A stretch of 64,000 nucleotides of DNA from Lepas anatifera (Eukaryota; Arthropoda; Thecostraca; Lepadidae). The stretch covers positions 644,278 through 708,277 of the forward strand of contig JAOTON010001702.1 in NCBI GenBank assembly GCA_034440635.1, written 5' to 3'. Shown here piece after piece: positions 23,290 through 33,404 of this stretch. The notes beneath the pieces were generated by a model. The model saw only the letters and a program-made list of their open reading frames with translations. It was not told the origin of the DNA and made no database searches. Made by a program: the position numbers and the translations under genes. Position 1 is the first letter of the stretch, and each line of letters opens with the position of its first letter.

Positions 23290-23765
23290 ATAGATTTACG
23301 GACCAAAGTTCGTATGGCTAAAGTACGTATAGATAAACTTCGTACGCAAAAGTTCGTAAGGAAATTTACGTAGGGTATAAAACTCGTATGCCAAAAGTAC
23401 GTACGCAAAAGTACGTACGCAAAAGTACGTACGCAAAAGTTCGTAAGCAAATTTACGTAGGGTATAAAACTCGTCTGCCAAAAGTACGTACGCAAAAATA
23501 CGTACGCAAAAGTTCGTAAGCAAATGTACGTAGGGTATAAAACTCGTATGCCAAAAGTACGTACGCAAAAATACGTACGCAAAAGTTCGTAAGCGAATGT
23601 ACGTAGGGTATAAAAATCGTATGCCAAAAGAACGTACACAAAAGTACATACGCAAAAGTTCGTAAGCAAATTTACGTAGGGTATAAAACTTGTGTGCCAA
23701 AAACACATACGCAAAAGTACGTATGTAAAAATACGTAAGCAAATGTACATACATAATAAATGCAT
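23290..23765 (+). repeat. TACGTA-based tandem array
   Basis: Short units built on AAAGTACGTACGCAAAAG form higher-order blocks of about 60-70 bp with GTAAGCAAATTTACGTAGGG and TATAAAACTCGTATGCC. A long minus-strand frame exists only because the repeat lacks stop codons, giving a monotonous Tyr/Phe/Leu-rich translation. Confidence 0.85.
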
Positions 23766-24149
23766 AAAAGGGCGAGGCTCAAGCCCCCTAGGCCACCTGA
23801 AATGCGATCACAGACAGGAGCGTCGCCACAGATTTTCGGGTGGGAGGGCCGGCGCCAGGGGGAGGGGGCTGGGGCTCATGGTGAATCCCTATGTTCACTC
23901 TAACGTGGCATTTTCAATAGTATTTCCAACCAAAAGTGGGGGACTGGCCCCTCCCCGCCACTTTCCAAGAGCGGGAGGGTCCGGTCCCCGAGACCCCCGG
24001 TGGCGACGCCCCTGGCCAGTGGTCATAGATATCCGCCACTGCGCTCAAGCTATTTGAAAGCCCGGCGAGATGTGGGCAGGTGATGATTACCTCTGTACTT
24101 CGTGTCATGTAATGTTCCATGCGATTTTTTTCATGGCGAATATTTTACT
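23766..24149. other. Spacer between two related arrays
   Basis: G/C-rich text has GAGCGTCGCCACAGATTT and GGTGGCGACGCCCCTGG at its two ends (near 23818 and 23998). These form an inverted pair like the ends of a small hAT-type element. No gene. Confidence 0.4.
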
Positions 24150-24560
24150 TTCATGAGCTTTACTCATACGAATTTGTGTCATTACGAAACACGTTATCCT
24201 TACGAACATTTTGATCCTACGTACTTTATCCCGTACGAACTTTTCCATACGAACTTTTTACATTACGAACATTTTACCCCTACGTACCTTAAACCGTACG
24301 ATCTTTATCCATACGGACTTTTTACATTACGAACATTTTACCCCTACGTAGTTTAAACCGTACGAACTTTATCCATACGAACTTTTTACATTACGAGCAT
24401 TTTACCCCTACGTACTTTAACCCGTACGAACTTTTTCCATACGAACTTTTTCCAGTACGATTATTATCCACGTACGTACTTTATCTATACGTACTTTAGC
24501 CATACGTACTTTTGCGTACGTACTTTAGGCATACGAACTTCTTCCTTACGTACTTTGGTC
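24150..24560 (-). repeat. Second TACGTA-based tandem array, opposite orientation
   Basis: The units are TTACGAACATTTTACCCC, TACGTACTTTAACCCG and TACGAACTTTATCCATACG. Read on the other strand they match the AAAGTACGTA theme of the array at 23290. The two arrays thus face each other across about 385 bp. Confidence 0.8.
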
Positions 24561-24940
24561 CGTAACCCGTTAAAATATTCTTCTACACCTGCTGAACGAT
24601 GTAAATCAATTTTTCAGCAGAATGCGTGCCGCTGCGGTATAAGTCAATGACAAAAGGTGAACCTGAGGCATCTACTGCACTCGGCGTTCACCTTTTCTGT
24701 GATGGTATTGCTATGGGCCAGAAAAGGACTAAAAACTGTATTTAGACCAATTTAGAATCATTCCGTGATTTTCATGTATTACTGACAAAAGCTTTTAATC
24801 TTACAACTTGTAAGTTACAAGTACCTGACAGAGTGTCACCTCTCACCTATTCGCCCTTTAGGACGCAAATTTCGGGACCCTAGCGATACGATTTCAAAGG
24901 GCGGAAACTCCGCGTTTGAATTCATGTGTAGGTATAGCAT
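24561..24940. other. No recognised gene
   Basis: Nothing beyond short unassigned open frames is seen. Confidence 0.35.
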
Positions 24941-24944
24941 AACA

Positions 24945-25170
24945 CTCTCGGCGCTGCACAGTGATGCGTGGCTTAGAGCATAACGCTCCTGTCTCTGAGC
25001 CATGGGTCCCGGGTTCAAGTCCCAGCAGTGCCTCTGAATAAGTTGATCTGATCATCTTAATGCCTCCTAACAGGGTGAAGGCTGGTTGCGCTGTATAGCC
25101 TTGGCATTTGGTGCTCCCACTGACATAAAATGTCAGTGGGTATGCCGTCAAGCAATTCATCATCGGTACT
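24945..25170 (+). mobile_element. tRNA-derived SINE, plus strand
   Basis: The tRNA-like head has an A-box-like GTGGCTTAGAGCATA (24968-24982) and a B box GGTTCAAGTCCC (25012-25023). It is followed by the shared body CCTCTGAATAAGTTGATCTG and CAACAGGGTGAAGGCTGG-like text, then CTTGGCATTTGGTG. The body matches the copy at 41187 closely. It ends with a short inverted pair ACTGACATAAAATGTCAGT. Confidence 0.85.
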
Positions 25171-26319
25171 GTAGCCTTTGGTCCAAAGTAAGCTTTAGTT
25201 CGCCGACAGTCCACCAGAGTGCAGTTAGTCGTCCAACCGTCAGAGGTAAGAGGCGCTCAATGATCGTCATACGAATCTCCGGTGTGACCTTTAGTTCGGC
25301 CAACGACGCATAGATGGCAGCACCATTCGAATTGAGGGTCCAGGCGCGGGAGCACAAAGTTGCTGTAGGTATGTTCATTAGGCCGGGACGAAAATATCAA
25401 ATGCTTCCATTAATAGTCAAAACACCCGGGCATAGGCATAAATAGAGTGGAAATCACAAACAAAACGGGATGAAGTCGCATCTTCCACCTCCCAAACATC
25501 AAAATCTAAGCCAACATTTTCACCTCCCGGCGTCGCAGTCACCCAGCTATTAGCGCCGTAAGAATAGGGCACTAACACCCAGGATCGCGTTAATGTAAAC
25601 ATTGTTGACAAAATACTGGCAAAAATGCATGGATAACCGTCATGAACTTCGAAGCATATCTTAGCCGAGTTACTGCGTTGTTGCAAGGGGGTCCCGGGGC
25701 GGATCTAGGCCGTTGATTCGGTAGGGTGATAGAGTTAATCACTGAAAAAAGTTTGTGTTGTTTAATTAAAAGGGTAACACAGTAGCATTCGAGAGAGAAA
25801 CGGTCTTTTCCCACCTCCTGAATACGTCTGTGGAAGGAGGGCTGGGATGGGGATCTTCAGGTCATGGTCCTGCTTTTGGCTGGTTTTCACCGTACATAAA
25901 GCTACGTTTATCGTGGCGGTTTCCACCTCGGCCGTTTCGTCAATGCCTCCGCGGCACGCGCCTGGTGTCCGATATCCAGTGCACAGCTCATGAAAGGTCT
26001 GCTTGGCTCTGCTAATTGAGAACCAGGGTGCCCGATGAAGATAAAGCGCAGCTTTGCGTTGGTGACTTCAACTGTTCCGCCAGTTTTCTACTGACCCTGT
26101 CCGTGTGAGGTGAGACATCGGGGCGGAACGAGAGGCCGTACGTATTGCTCTGATCCAGCTCACTGCAAGAGACGTTTAGTAAGAAAACACATTGCAGTTT
26201 AACTAGGAAGATATCACGAACTTGCAAGAAAAATTCAGCGGCAAACAAGTCATGGTCGAGTCTTGATGGATGAGAAGTGACATCGGTGCAAAAAGTGCAG
26301 GAGCAAGCGCGACGGTTGA
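25171..26319. other. No recognised gene
   Basis: Several open frames of 60-90 codons are seen on both strands; none shows a recognisable domain or splice structure. Confidence 0.35.
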
Positions 26320-26682
26320 GTGATTAAAGAAAGTTTATTTGAACTTAAGATGGCTGGACCACGCCGTTCTACGAGACGGAAGAGAAAGGGAGCTGCAGAC
26401 CAGCTGAATTTTACGCCAAGGGAATTCTCACAAACAATGCTACCAACGGATCTCGATGTCTCTAGGCACTTTCTAGGAATCAAAAGGAAGATGCTCTCAC
26501 TGGATTCAAATATTACCCGCCCAATAAGGTCAGCAGCAAAAACTATGGCACATCATATCTCTGAGGTTTATGAAAGAGCAGGCTTCGTGCAATGGAACTT
26601 AAGCTCAGACAAAACAAATGAGGAACCAGTTAGTGTGTTTTTGTTTAGGGGTACATCTTCCGTAGTCCTAATATTTTTTTAA
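26320..26682 (+). CDS. Hypothetical 120-codon open frame
   Basis: The predicted protein begins with a basic stretch (PRRSTRRKRKGAADQ), then LPTDLDVSRHFLGIKRK and a helical-looking segment ending HHISEVYERAGF. A basic N-terminus followed by LPT-D-V...LKRK...ERA resembles short DNA-transposon-associated or nuclear proteins of arthropods only in a general way. The last 15 residues are hydrophobic and probably read past a splice site or into non-coding DNA. It lies about 100 bp outside the left edge of the large palindrome and has no counterpart beyond the right edge. No function is assigned. Confidence 0.3.
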   Translation: MIKESLFELKMAGPRRSTRRKRKGAADQLNFTPREFSQTMLPTDLDVSRHFLGIKRKMLSLDSNITRPIRSAAKTMAHHISEVYERAGFVQWNLSSDKTNEEPVSVFLFRGTSSVVLIFF

Positions 26683-26937
26683 AAGAGAAATAGTCTGGTC
26701 TGCGCTGATCTTCTTTTCTTTTTTTTTCTAGTAAGGGTTAGTTGATTCCCTGCGCCCTCCCCGAAAAGAATAGTGAATAGTGTTGATTGATTGATTGAAA
26801 AAGCAGGAAAATATCAAATGTTGGCGGGGAGTGGTAGGGCTAAGATAATTGATGATGCTAAAAAATATTCTGGTTATGTGGATACAACTATTTGATAGCC
26901 ATGCGGGATTGAAGGGGCACTCCTGGCCTCCTATTAA

Positions 26938-27932
26938 CCCGTGCCCCACCGGGGGTCCAGCGCCATCTTCGCCCCACCGAGGGCATCGATGAGCCCCTTT
27001 CTAACTCCGAAAATATGGGGGTTAGCGCAAATCTATAAAGTGCATTAGGAAGCTCATGTGACTTCAGTATGATTTTACTTCACATGTTTAAGCGCTCAGG
27101 AGAATGGTTTGACCTCCAGAGGTCAAGTTTGGTCAAGACAGGCTATTTCTACTAAAATATAGAATGCTTAAGAAACCTGAGCATGGCTCTCATGCCATTA
27201 GAGCTATTGAAATTTGCTATAGTACGCTTGTTAGGAAAGTGCCCGGGCTTTTTCTGCTCTGCGGAACATAATGACCTCCCGCCCATGGTTTGACCTCCGG
27301 AGGGCACCTCTTGACCTAACATGACCTGAGGTAATGAAAGATCAGAAAGTGACCTTGCCGTATATCAAAAGGAAGCCATTGATGAGACATACACGATGAC
27401 GTTTAATTCAGCGCTCTAGCTCGATGAGACTAAAAATTATTGTCAGAATACTGTTTTTACCCCTGGTGATCTGTGATGACCCCAGATAGATCAAAAGGAA
27501 AATATCGCCCCTAGAATCCATGAAAGGGTAGCCTAGAATGCTTTTCTAAGAAATCTGAAAATTTGCAACCATTTTTGCGACTTTTAGATCATAAGACAGC
27601 TTTTTCCTTGCTTTTTTATGGGAGATCAGCAAATATAAAAATCCAGATATACAATTTGTAGAACCTGGAAGGGTCATCAAGTTTAAATAGTTTCAAATCG
27701 ATCAGATTAGAAATGTAGCAACTGTAGAGCTCAAAAGTTGAAGTGAGGTTACCTTAGTTGACCTTGCCTGGTGACCTGATCTATTGTGGCCCGGGGTAAA
27801 CAATTTTTAGCGAGGGTGGGAAAACGATGGGCTGAGATGTAGACCCCTCAACCACAGTGCTGTACATCGTCGTATTTCTGTTATTCTGAAAAAAACCTTA
27901 GGGGCCATCGTTGTTCCCCAGTTGGACAAAGG
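26938..27932 (+). mobile_element. Family B TTAA element, copy B5
   Basis: It is flanked by TTAA at 26934-26937 and 27933-27936. Left end CCCGTGCCCCACCGGGGG; the right end is decayed (CCCAGTTGGACAAAGG). Its mirror copy in the right arm shares the decayed end, so the decay predates the inverted duplication. Length 995 bp. Confidence 0.9.
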
Positions 27933-28001
27933 TTAAACGGGCAGTGCACTAAAAAGAATATTGCGTCGAGTCGAGATCAAACTGCCAAACGTTAGTTTTA
28001 A

Positions 28002-29028
28002 CCCGCGCCCCACCGTGGGTCCGGCGCCACCTTCGCCCCACCGGGGGCCATCGATGGCCTCCCTCTAACTCCGAAAATATGGGCGTTAGCGCAAATCTGC
28101 AAAGTGCAATAGAACGCTCGCGTGAATTCAGTAAGAAATTACTTCACATGTTTTAGTGCTCAGGTCAATGGTTTGACCTCCAGAGGTCAAATTAGGTCAA
28201 GATCGGCTATTTTCACTCAAATATGCAATGATTAAGCAAACTGGGCATACCTCTTATGTCATTAGAGCTATTGAGGCCTGGTAAAGTACATTTGGTAGCA
28301 AATTGCCCATACTTTTTCCGCTATGTGAAACGTAAAGACCTCCCGCCAGTGGTTTGACCTCCAGAGGTCACCTCGTGACCAAATATGACCTGAGGTCACG
28401 AAAGGTCAAAAAGTGACCTTGCCGTATATCAAATGAAAGCCAGCGACAAGGCAAACACGATGGTGTTTGTTTCACCGCTCTAGCTTAATTAGATCAAAAG
28501 TTATTGTCAAAATACTGTTTTTGACCTCTGGTGACCTTGGATGACCTTGGAAAAGTCAAAGGGTAAATATGACCCCTGGGATCCGTGAAACGGTGTCCAA
28601 AAACGCTGTTCGGAGCAGTCTGAGTATTTGCAATCATTTTTGTGGCTTTTATATTATGAAACAGCTTTTCCCCATGCTTTTCCAATAGAAAAGGTCGCCT
28701 CGTGACCTGACCTCAGGGCACGAAATCGAAAAAATCCCGGATATACACCTTGTAGACCCTGGCGGGGTCATAAAGTGTAGGAAGTTTCAAATCGATCCAC
28801 TTTGAAATGTAGCTCTTACAGAGCTCAAAAGTTGAAGTGAGGTGACCTTGGTTGACCTCGTCTGGTGACCTGACCTTGGGTGACCCGGGGTAAACAATTT
28901 CAGGGATGATGGGAAAATGACGCAATGAGAGGTAGAGCCCTCAACCGCGGTGCTGTGCCTCATCGTTTTTCTGCTATCCCGGAAAAACCTTAGGAGGGCC
29001 ATCGATGCCCACCCCGGTGGGGAGAGGG
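28002..29028 (+). mobile_element. Family B TTAA element, copy B6 (left arm only)
   Basis: It is flanked by TTAA at 27998-28001 and 29029-29032. The mirror position in the right arm (32184-32187) is an intact empty site: GTTAGTTTTAAACAGTG on the minus strand. Removing the element and one TTAA from the left arm restores that sequence exactly. It is 1027 bp, with good terminal motifs and both ATCGATGG hairpins. Non-coding. Confidence 0.95.
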
Positions 29029-29394
29029 TTAAACAGTGATACAAGTTGTACTTCAGTGAGTTTATGATTACTGTGAGGGGTCGCTTTAGTCTCAAATCTG
29101 ACTTCTATGATATTTATTTTGCTGATTTAGTGAAAATAAAACTTGGTCCCTTTTGGCCCTGCTTCTAACACTCGGTTTGGCCCTTTCCTGCTGAAAAAAA
29201 CTTGGCAGCCCTGGCAGCATCTTTTATCTCTAGCAGATGGAAAGACACAAAAATTGGACAATTTTAACACTAGCGCTTCTAAGTCTTATCAACGGCCCCC
29301 TCCCCACAAATGAGATGTTGGTCCCCTGAAGACACGTCATGGCCAGCACAAGAAATGCCCCCCCCCCCACTGACATTTCCTTAAAAATGCCCTG

Positions 29395-29470
29395 CCTTGC
29401 CTGGTGACCTGATCTATTGTGGCCCGGGGTAAACAATTTTTAGCGAGGGTGGGAAAACGATGGGCTGAGA
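29395..29470 (+). repeat. 76-bp exact duplicate of B5 interior at the LINE boundary
   Basis: These 76 bases are identical to 27762-27837 within B5. The duplicate ends precisely where LINE coding sequence begins (GGGCTGAGA, then ATGGAGC). The same arrangement is mirrored in the right arm (about 31741-31816 and 32343-32418). Confidence 0.9.
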
Positions 29471-30538
29471 ATGGAGCTACCATTGTGCTGGAGGAAGGCA
29501 GTTATCATTCCAATACATAAGAAGGGAAAGACGAAGGGTGAGGCTGGCTCTTACCGCCCAATCAGCCTGTTAAGCTACGTTTCGAAGCTCTTGGAACGGC
29601 TGGTACAGGCGCGACTCATCCACCTCCTGGAGTCACGTGAGCTCCTCTCCCCGAACCAGGCTGGATTCAGAAAGCATCGCTCCACAGAAGACCAGGTGCT
29701 GCGGGTTACCCAGGCAGTGGCGGACAGTTTTCAACGCCGAGAAAGAACAGTGATGGTACTCGTCGACTTCTCGCGGGCCTTCGACAGGACCTGGAAGACA
29801 GGCATCATCTATAAGCTCGCTGCCATGGGCCTACCGCGCTGCTACACTGCCTGGGTCCGCGCCTTTCTCTCTGATCGCCAGGCGTGCGTCAAATACAACG
29901 GCAAGTGTGGCCGTTTCCGCTGTCTAAAGGAGGGGAACGCCACAGGGTGCGGTCAGCTTGCCAACACTCTTCCTATCATACATCAACGATCTGCCCACCC
30001 ACATGCCCGGAGATGTCCAAACCTATCTCTTCGCGGACGACCTGGCGATTTGGGCGTCTGACAAGTCGATCGTTAGAAGAGAAGAGAGGGTACAGTGAGC
30101 ACTCGACAACCTCCTCGACTGGGCTGAGGAATGGAAGATGATGGTCAGCAGGGAGAAGACGGTGGGCACTTTCTTCACCCTGGACCCAGCGGAGGCCCGT
30201 AGAGAGTGTGCCTTAACCCTCGGCACCTCCCAACTCCGACATGAGACTGCACCAACATTTCTGGGGATCAAGTATGATAGAACCCTGTCTTTCCACCAGC
30301 ACACAGAACACCTGAAAGCCAAAATGAAGAGGAGGAATGCTACTCTGCGAGCTCTCAGCGGCAAAAGCTGGGGTGCAGGGGCGTCTGACCTCCGCAATAC
30401 CTACCTGACTTTCGTCAGGTCATGTGCCGATTACGCAGCTGGAGGCTGGATGGCAGGGGTAGCAGCATCCAACTTGGAGCAGCTGGAGGTGGCACAGCGG
30501 CAGGTTTGTCGCACTATCACGGGTTGTCTACGGTCCAC
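29471..30538 (+). pseudogene. Non-LTR retrotransposon reverse transcriptase relic, left arm
   Basis: The translation shows classical LINE reverse-transcriptase blocks: GSYRPISLLSYVSKLLERLV, NQAGFRKHRSTEDQVLR, the first catalytic aspartate in LVDFSRAFDR, and a LFADDLAIW catalytic box in a shifted frame. The thumb/connection region follows (APTFLGIKYDRTLSFHQH, CADYAAGGWM). It is broken by one extra G near 29934-29938 and by a TGA codon at about 30096. The protein upstream of the RT domain (endonuclease) is missing, and the 3' end is cut at the palindrome centre. By its blocks it belongs to the Jockey/I-like group; the clade is uncertain. Confidence 0.9.
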
Positions 30539-30675
30539 GTTCTGAGAGTAGAATCGGCTGGAGGGGGTCTCCGGGAAGGCCCCTGATGTGGCGCTGTACG
30601 GCAACAGCTGCCAGTTCATGCCGCCGGATGTGAAAGGGCATTACATTGGCTTCTCGTTCTAGGGCTGTAACAGGG
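30539..30675. other. Palindrome spacer (unpaired centre)
   Basis: These 137 bp lie between the arms and have no inverted partner. They are a continuation of the right-arm LINE on the minus strand, coding TALEREANVMPFHIRRHELA and beyond. The left arm lacks this part. Confidence 0.9.
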
Positions 30676-31742
30676 GTGGACCGTAGACAACCCGTGATAG
30701 TGCGACAAGCCTGCCGCTGTGCCACCTCCAGCTGCTCCAAGTTGGATGCTGCTACCCCTGCCATCCAGCCTCCAGCTGCGTAATCGGCACATGACCTGAC
30801 GAAAGCCAGGTAGGTATTGCGGAGGTCAGACGCCCCTACACCCCAGCTTTTGCCGCTGAGAGCTCGCAGAGTAGCATTCCTCCTCTTCATTTTGGCTTTC
30901 AGGTGTTCTGTGTGCTGGTGGAAAGACAGGGTTCTATCATACTTGATCCCCAGAAATGTTGGTGCAGTCTCATGTCGGAGTTGGGAGGTGCCGAGGGTTA
31001 AGGCACACTCTCTACGGGCCTCCGCTGGGTCCAGGGTGAAGAAAGTGCCCACCGTCTTCTCCCTGCTGACCATCATCTTCCATTCCTCAGCCCAGTCGAG
31101 GAGGTTGTCGAGTGCTCACTGTACCCTCTCTTCTCTTCTAACGATCGACTTGTCAGACGCCCAAATCGCCCGATCGTCCGCGAAGAGAGATGTTTGGACG
31201 TCTCCGGGCATGTGGGTGGGCAGATCGTTGATGTATGATAGGAAGAGTGTTGGCGAGGTGACCGCACCCTGCGGCGTTCCCTCCTTTAGACAGCGGAAAC
31301 GGCCGCACTTGCCGTTGTATTTGACGCACGCCTGGCGATCAGAGAGAAAGGCGCGGAACCAGGCAGTGTAGCAGCGCGGTAGGCCCATGGCAGCGAGCTT
31401 ATAGATGATGCCTGTCTTCCAGGTCCTGTCGAAGGCCCGCGAGAAGTCGACGAGTACCATCACTGTTCTTTCTCGGCGTTGAAAACTGTCCGCCACTGCC
31501 TGGGTAACCCGCAGTACCTGGTCTTCTGTGGAGCGATGCTTTCTGAATCCAGCCTGGTTCGGGGAGAGGAGCTCACGTGACTCCAGGAGGTGGATGAGTC
31601 GCGCCTGTACCAGCCGTTCCAAGAGCTTCGAAACGTAGCTTAACAGGCTGATTGGGTGGTAAGAGCCAGCCTCACCCTTCGGCTTTCCCTTCTTATGTAT
31701 TGGAATGATAACTGCCTTCCTCCAGCACAATGGTAGCTCCAT
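30543..31742 (-). pseudogene. Non-LTR retrotransposon reverse transcriptase relic, right arm
   Basis: This is the mirror of the left-arm LINE and better preserved. One frame runs through the RT fingers and palm (LVDFSRAFDR; GTPQGAVTSPTLF; LFADDRAIW), interrupted by one TGA at 31116-31118, then continues in the same frame. It passes FLGIKYDRTLSFHQH, the CADYAAGGWM region and the C-terminal TPVTALEREANVMPFHIRR, and reaches the centre of the palindrome. The TGA is shared with the left arm; the left-arm frameshift is not. The residue after FADD is arginine here and leucine on the left. The endonuclease domain is absent, so the element was 5'-truncated and inactive. Confidence 0.92.
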
Positions 31743-33404
31743 TCTCAGCCCATCGTTTTCCCACCCTCGCTAAAAATTGTTTACCCCGGGCCACAATAGA
31801 TCAGGTCACCAGGCAAGGCAGGGCATTTTTAAGGAAATGTCAGTGGGGGAGGGGGGCATTTCTTGTGCTGGCCATGATGTGTCTTCAGGGGATCAATATC
31901 TCATTTGTGGGGCGAGGGGGCGTTAATAAGACTTAGAAGCGCTAGTGTTAAAATTGTCCAATTTTTGTGTCTTTCCATCTGCTAGAGATAAAAGATGCTG
32001 CCAGGGCTGCCAAGTTTTTTTCAGCTGGAAAGGGCCAAACCGAGTGTTAGAAGCAGGGCCAAAAATGGACCAAGTTTTATTTTCACTAAATCAGCAAAAC
32101 AAATATCACAGAAGTCAGATTTGAGACTAAAACGACCCCTCACAGTAATAATAAACTCACTGAAGTACAACTTGTATCACTGTTTAAAACTAACGTTTGG
32201 CAGTTTGATCTCGACTCGACGCAATATTCTTTTAGTGCACTGCCCTTTTAACCTTTGTCCAACTGGGGAACAACGATGGCCCCCTAAGGTTTTTTTCAGA
32301 ATAACAGAAATACGACGATGTACAGCACTGTGATTAAGGGGTCTACATCTCAGCCCATCGTTTTCCCACCCTCGCTAAAAATTGTTTACCCCGGGCCACA
32401 ATAGATCAGGTCACCAGGCAAGGTCAACTAAGGTAACCTCACTTCAACTTTTGAGCTCTACAGTTGCTACATTTCTAATCTGATCGATTTGAAACTATTT
32501 AAACTTGATGACCCTTCCAGGTTCTACAAATCGTGTATCTGGATTTTTATATTTGCTGATCTCCCATAAAAAGCAAGGAAAAAGCTGTCTTATGATCTAA
32601 AAGTCGCAAAAATGGTTGCAAATTTGCAGATTTCTCAGAAAAGCATTCTTGGCTACCCTTTCATGGATTCCAGGGGCGATATTTTCCTTTTGATCTATCT
32701 AGAGGTCATCACAGATCACCAGGGGTAAAAACAGTATTCTGACAATAATTTTTAGTCTCATCGAGCTAGAGCGCTGAATTAAACGCCATCGTGTATGTCT
32801 CATCAATGGCTTCCTTTTGATATACGGCAAGGTCACTTTCTGATCTTTCATTACCTCAGGTCATGTTAGGTCAAAAGGTGCCCTCCGGAGGTCAAACCAT
32901 GGGCGGGAGGTCATTATGTTCCGCAGAGCAGAAAAAGCCCGGGCACTTTCCTAACAAGCGTACTATAGCAAATTTCAATAGCTCTAATGGCATGAGAGCC
33001 ATGCTCAGGTTTCTTAAGCATTCTATATTTTAGTAGAAATAGCCTGTCTTGACCAAACTTGACCTCTGGAGGTCAAACCATTCTCCTGAGCGCTTAAACA
33101 TGTAAAGTAAAATCATACTGAAGTCACATGAGCTTCCTAATGCACTTTACAGATTTGCGCTAACCCCCATATTTTCGGAGTTAGAAAGGGGCTCATCGAT
33201 GCCCTCGGTGGGGCGAAGATGGCGCTGGACCCCGGTGGGGCGCGGGTTAATAGGAGGCCAGGAGTGCTCCTTCAATCCCGCATGGCTATCAAATAATTGT
33301 ATCCACATAACCAGAACATTTTTTAGCATCATCAATTATCTTAGCCACACCACTTCCCGCCAACATTTGATATTTTCCTGCTTTTTCAATCAATCAATCA
33401 ACAC
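30676..33404 (-). repeat. Right arm of the large imperfect palindrome
   Basis: This 2729-bp inverted copy of 26780-30538 lacks B6. Its outer limit is a CAATCAATCAATCAACAC tract mirrored at the left edge; beyond it the flanks are unrelated. Confidence 0.95.
32252..33246 (-). mobile_element. Family B TTAA element, mirror copy of B5
   Basis: It is flanked by TTAA at 32248-32251 and 33247-33250. It matches 26938-27932 in reverse complement, including the decayed end. It was copied as part of the arm rather than by a separate insertion. Confidence 0.9.

Larger units (their letters stand above)
26780..30538 (+). repeat. Left arm of a large imperfect palindrome
   Basis: This 3759-bp arm is the inverted counterpart of 30676-33404. 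It starts at GTGTTGATTGATTGATTG and ends at TTGTCTACGGTCCAC. It holds family B copy B5, family B copy B6 (absent from the other arm), a 76-bp duplicate of B5 interior, and a LINE reverse transcriptase relic. Apart from B6 the arms are nearly collinear with scattered substitutions and small indels. Confidence 0.95.

Noticed and set aside
23067..23765. 232-codon minus-strand frame resembling a Tyr/Phe/Leu-rich membrane protein
   Set aside because: It is the translation of the TACGTA tandem array and runs into a family B element; no gene context.
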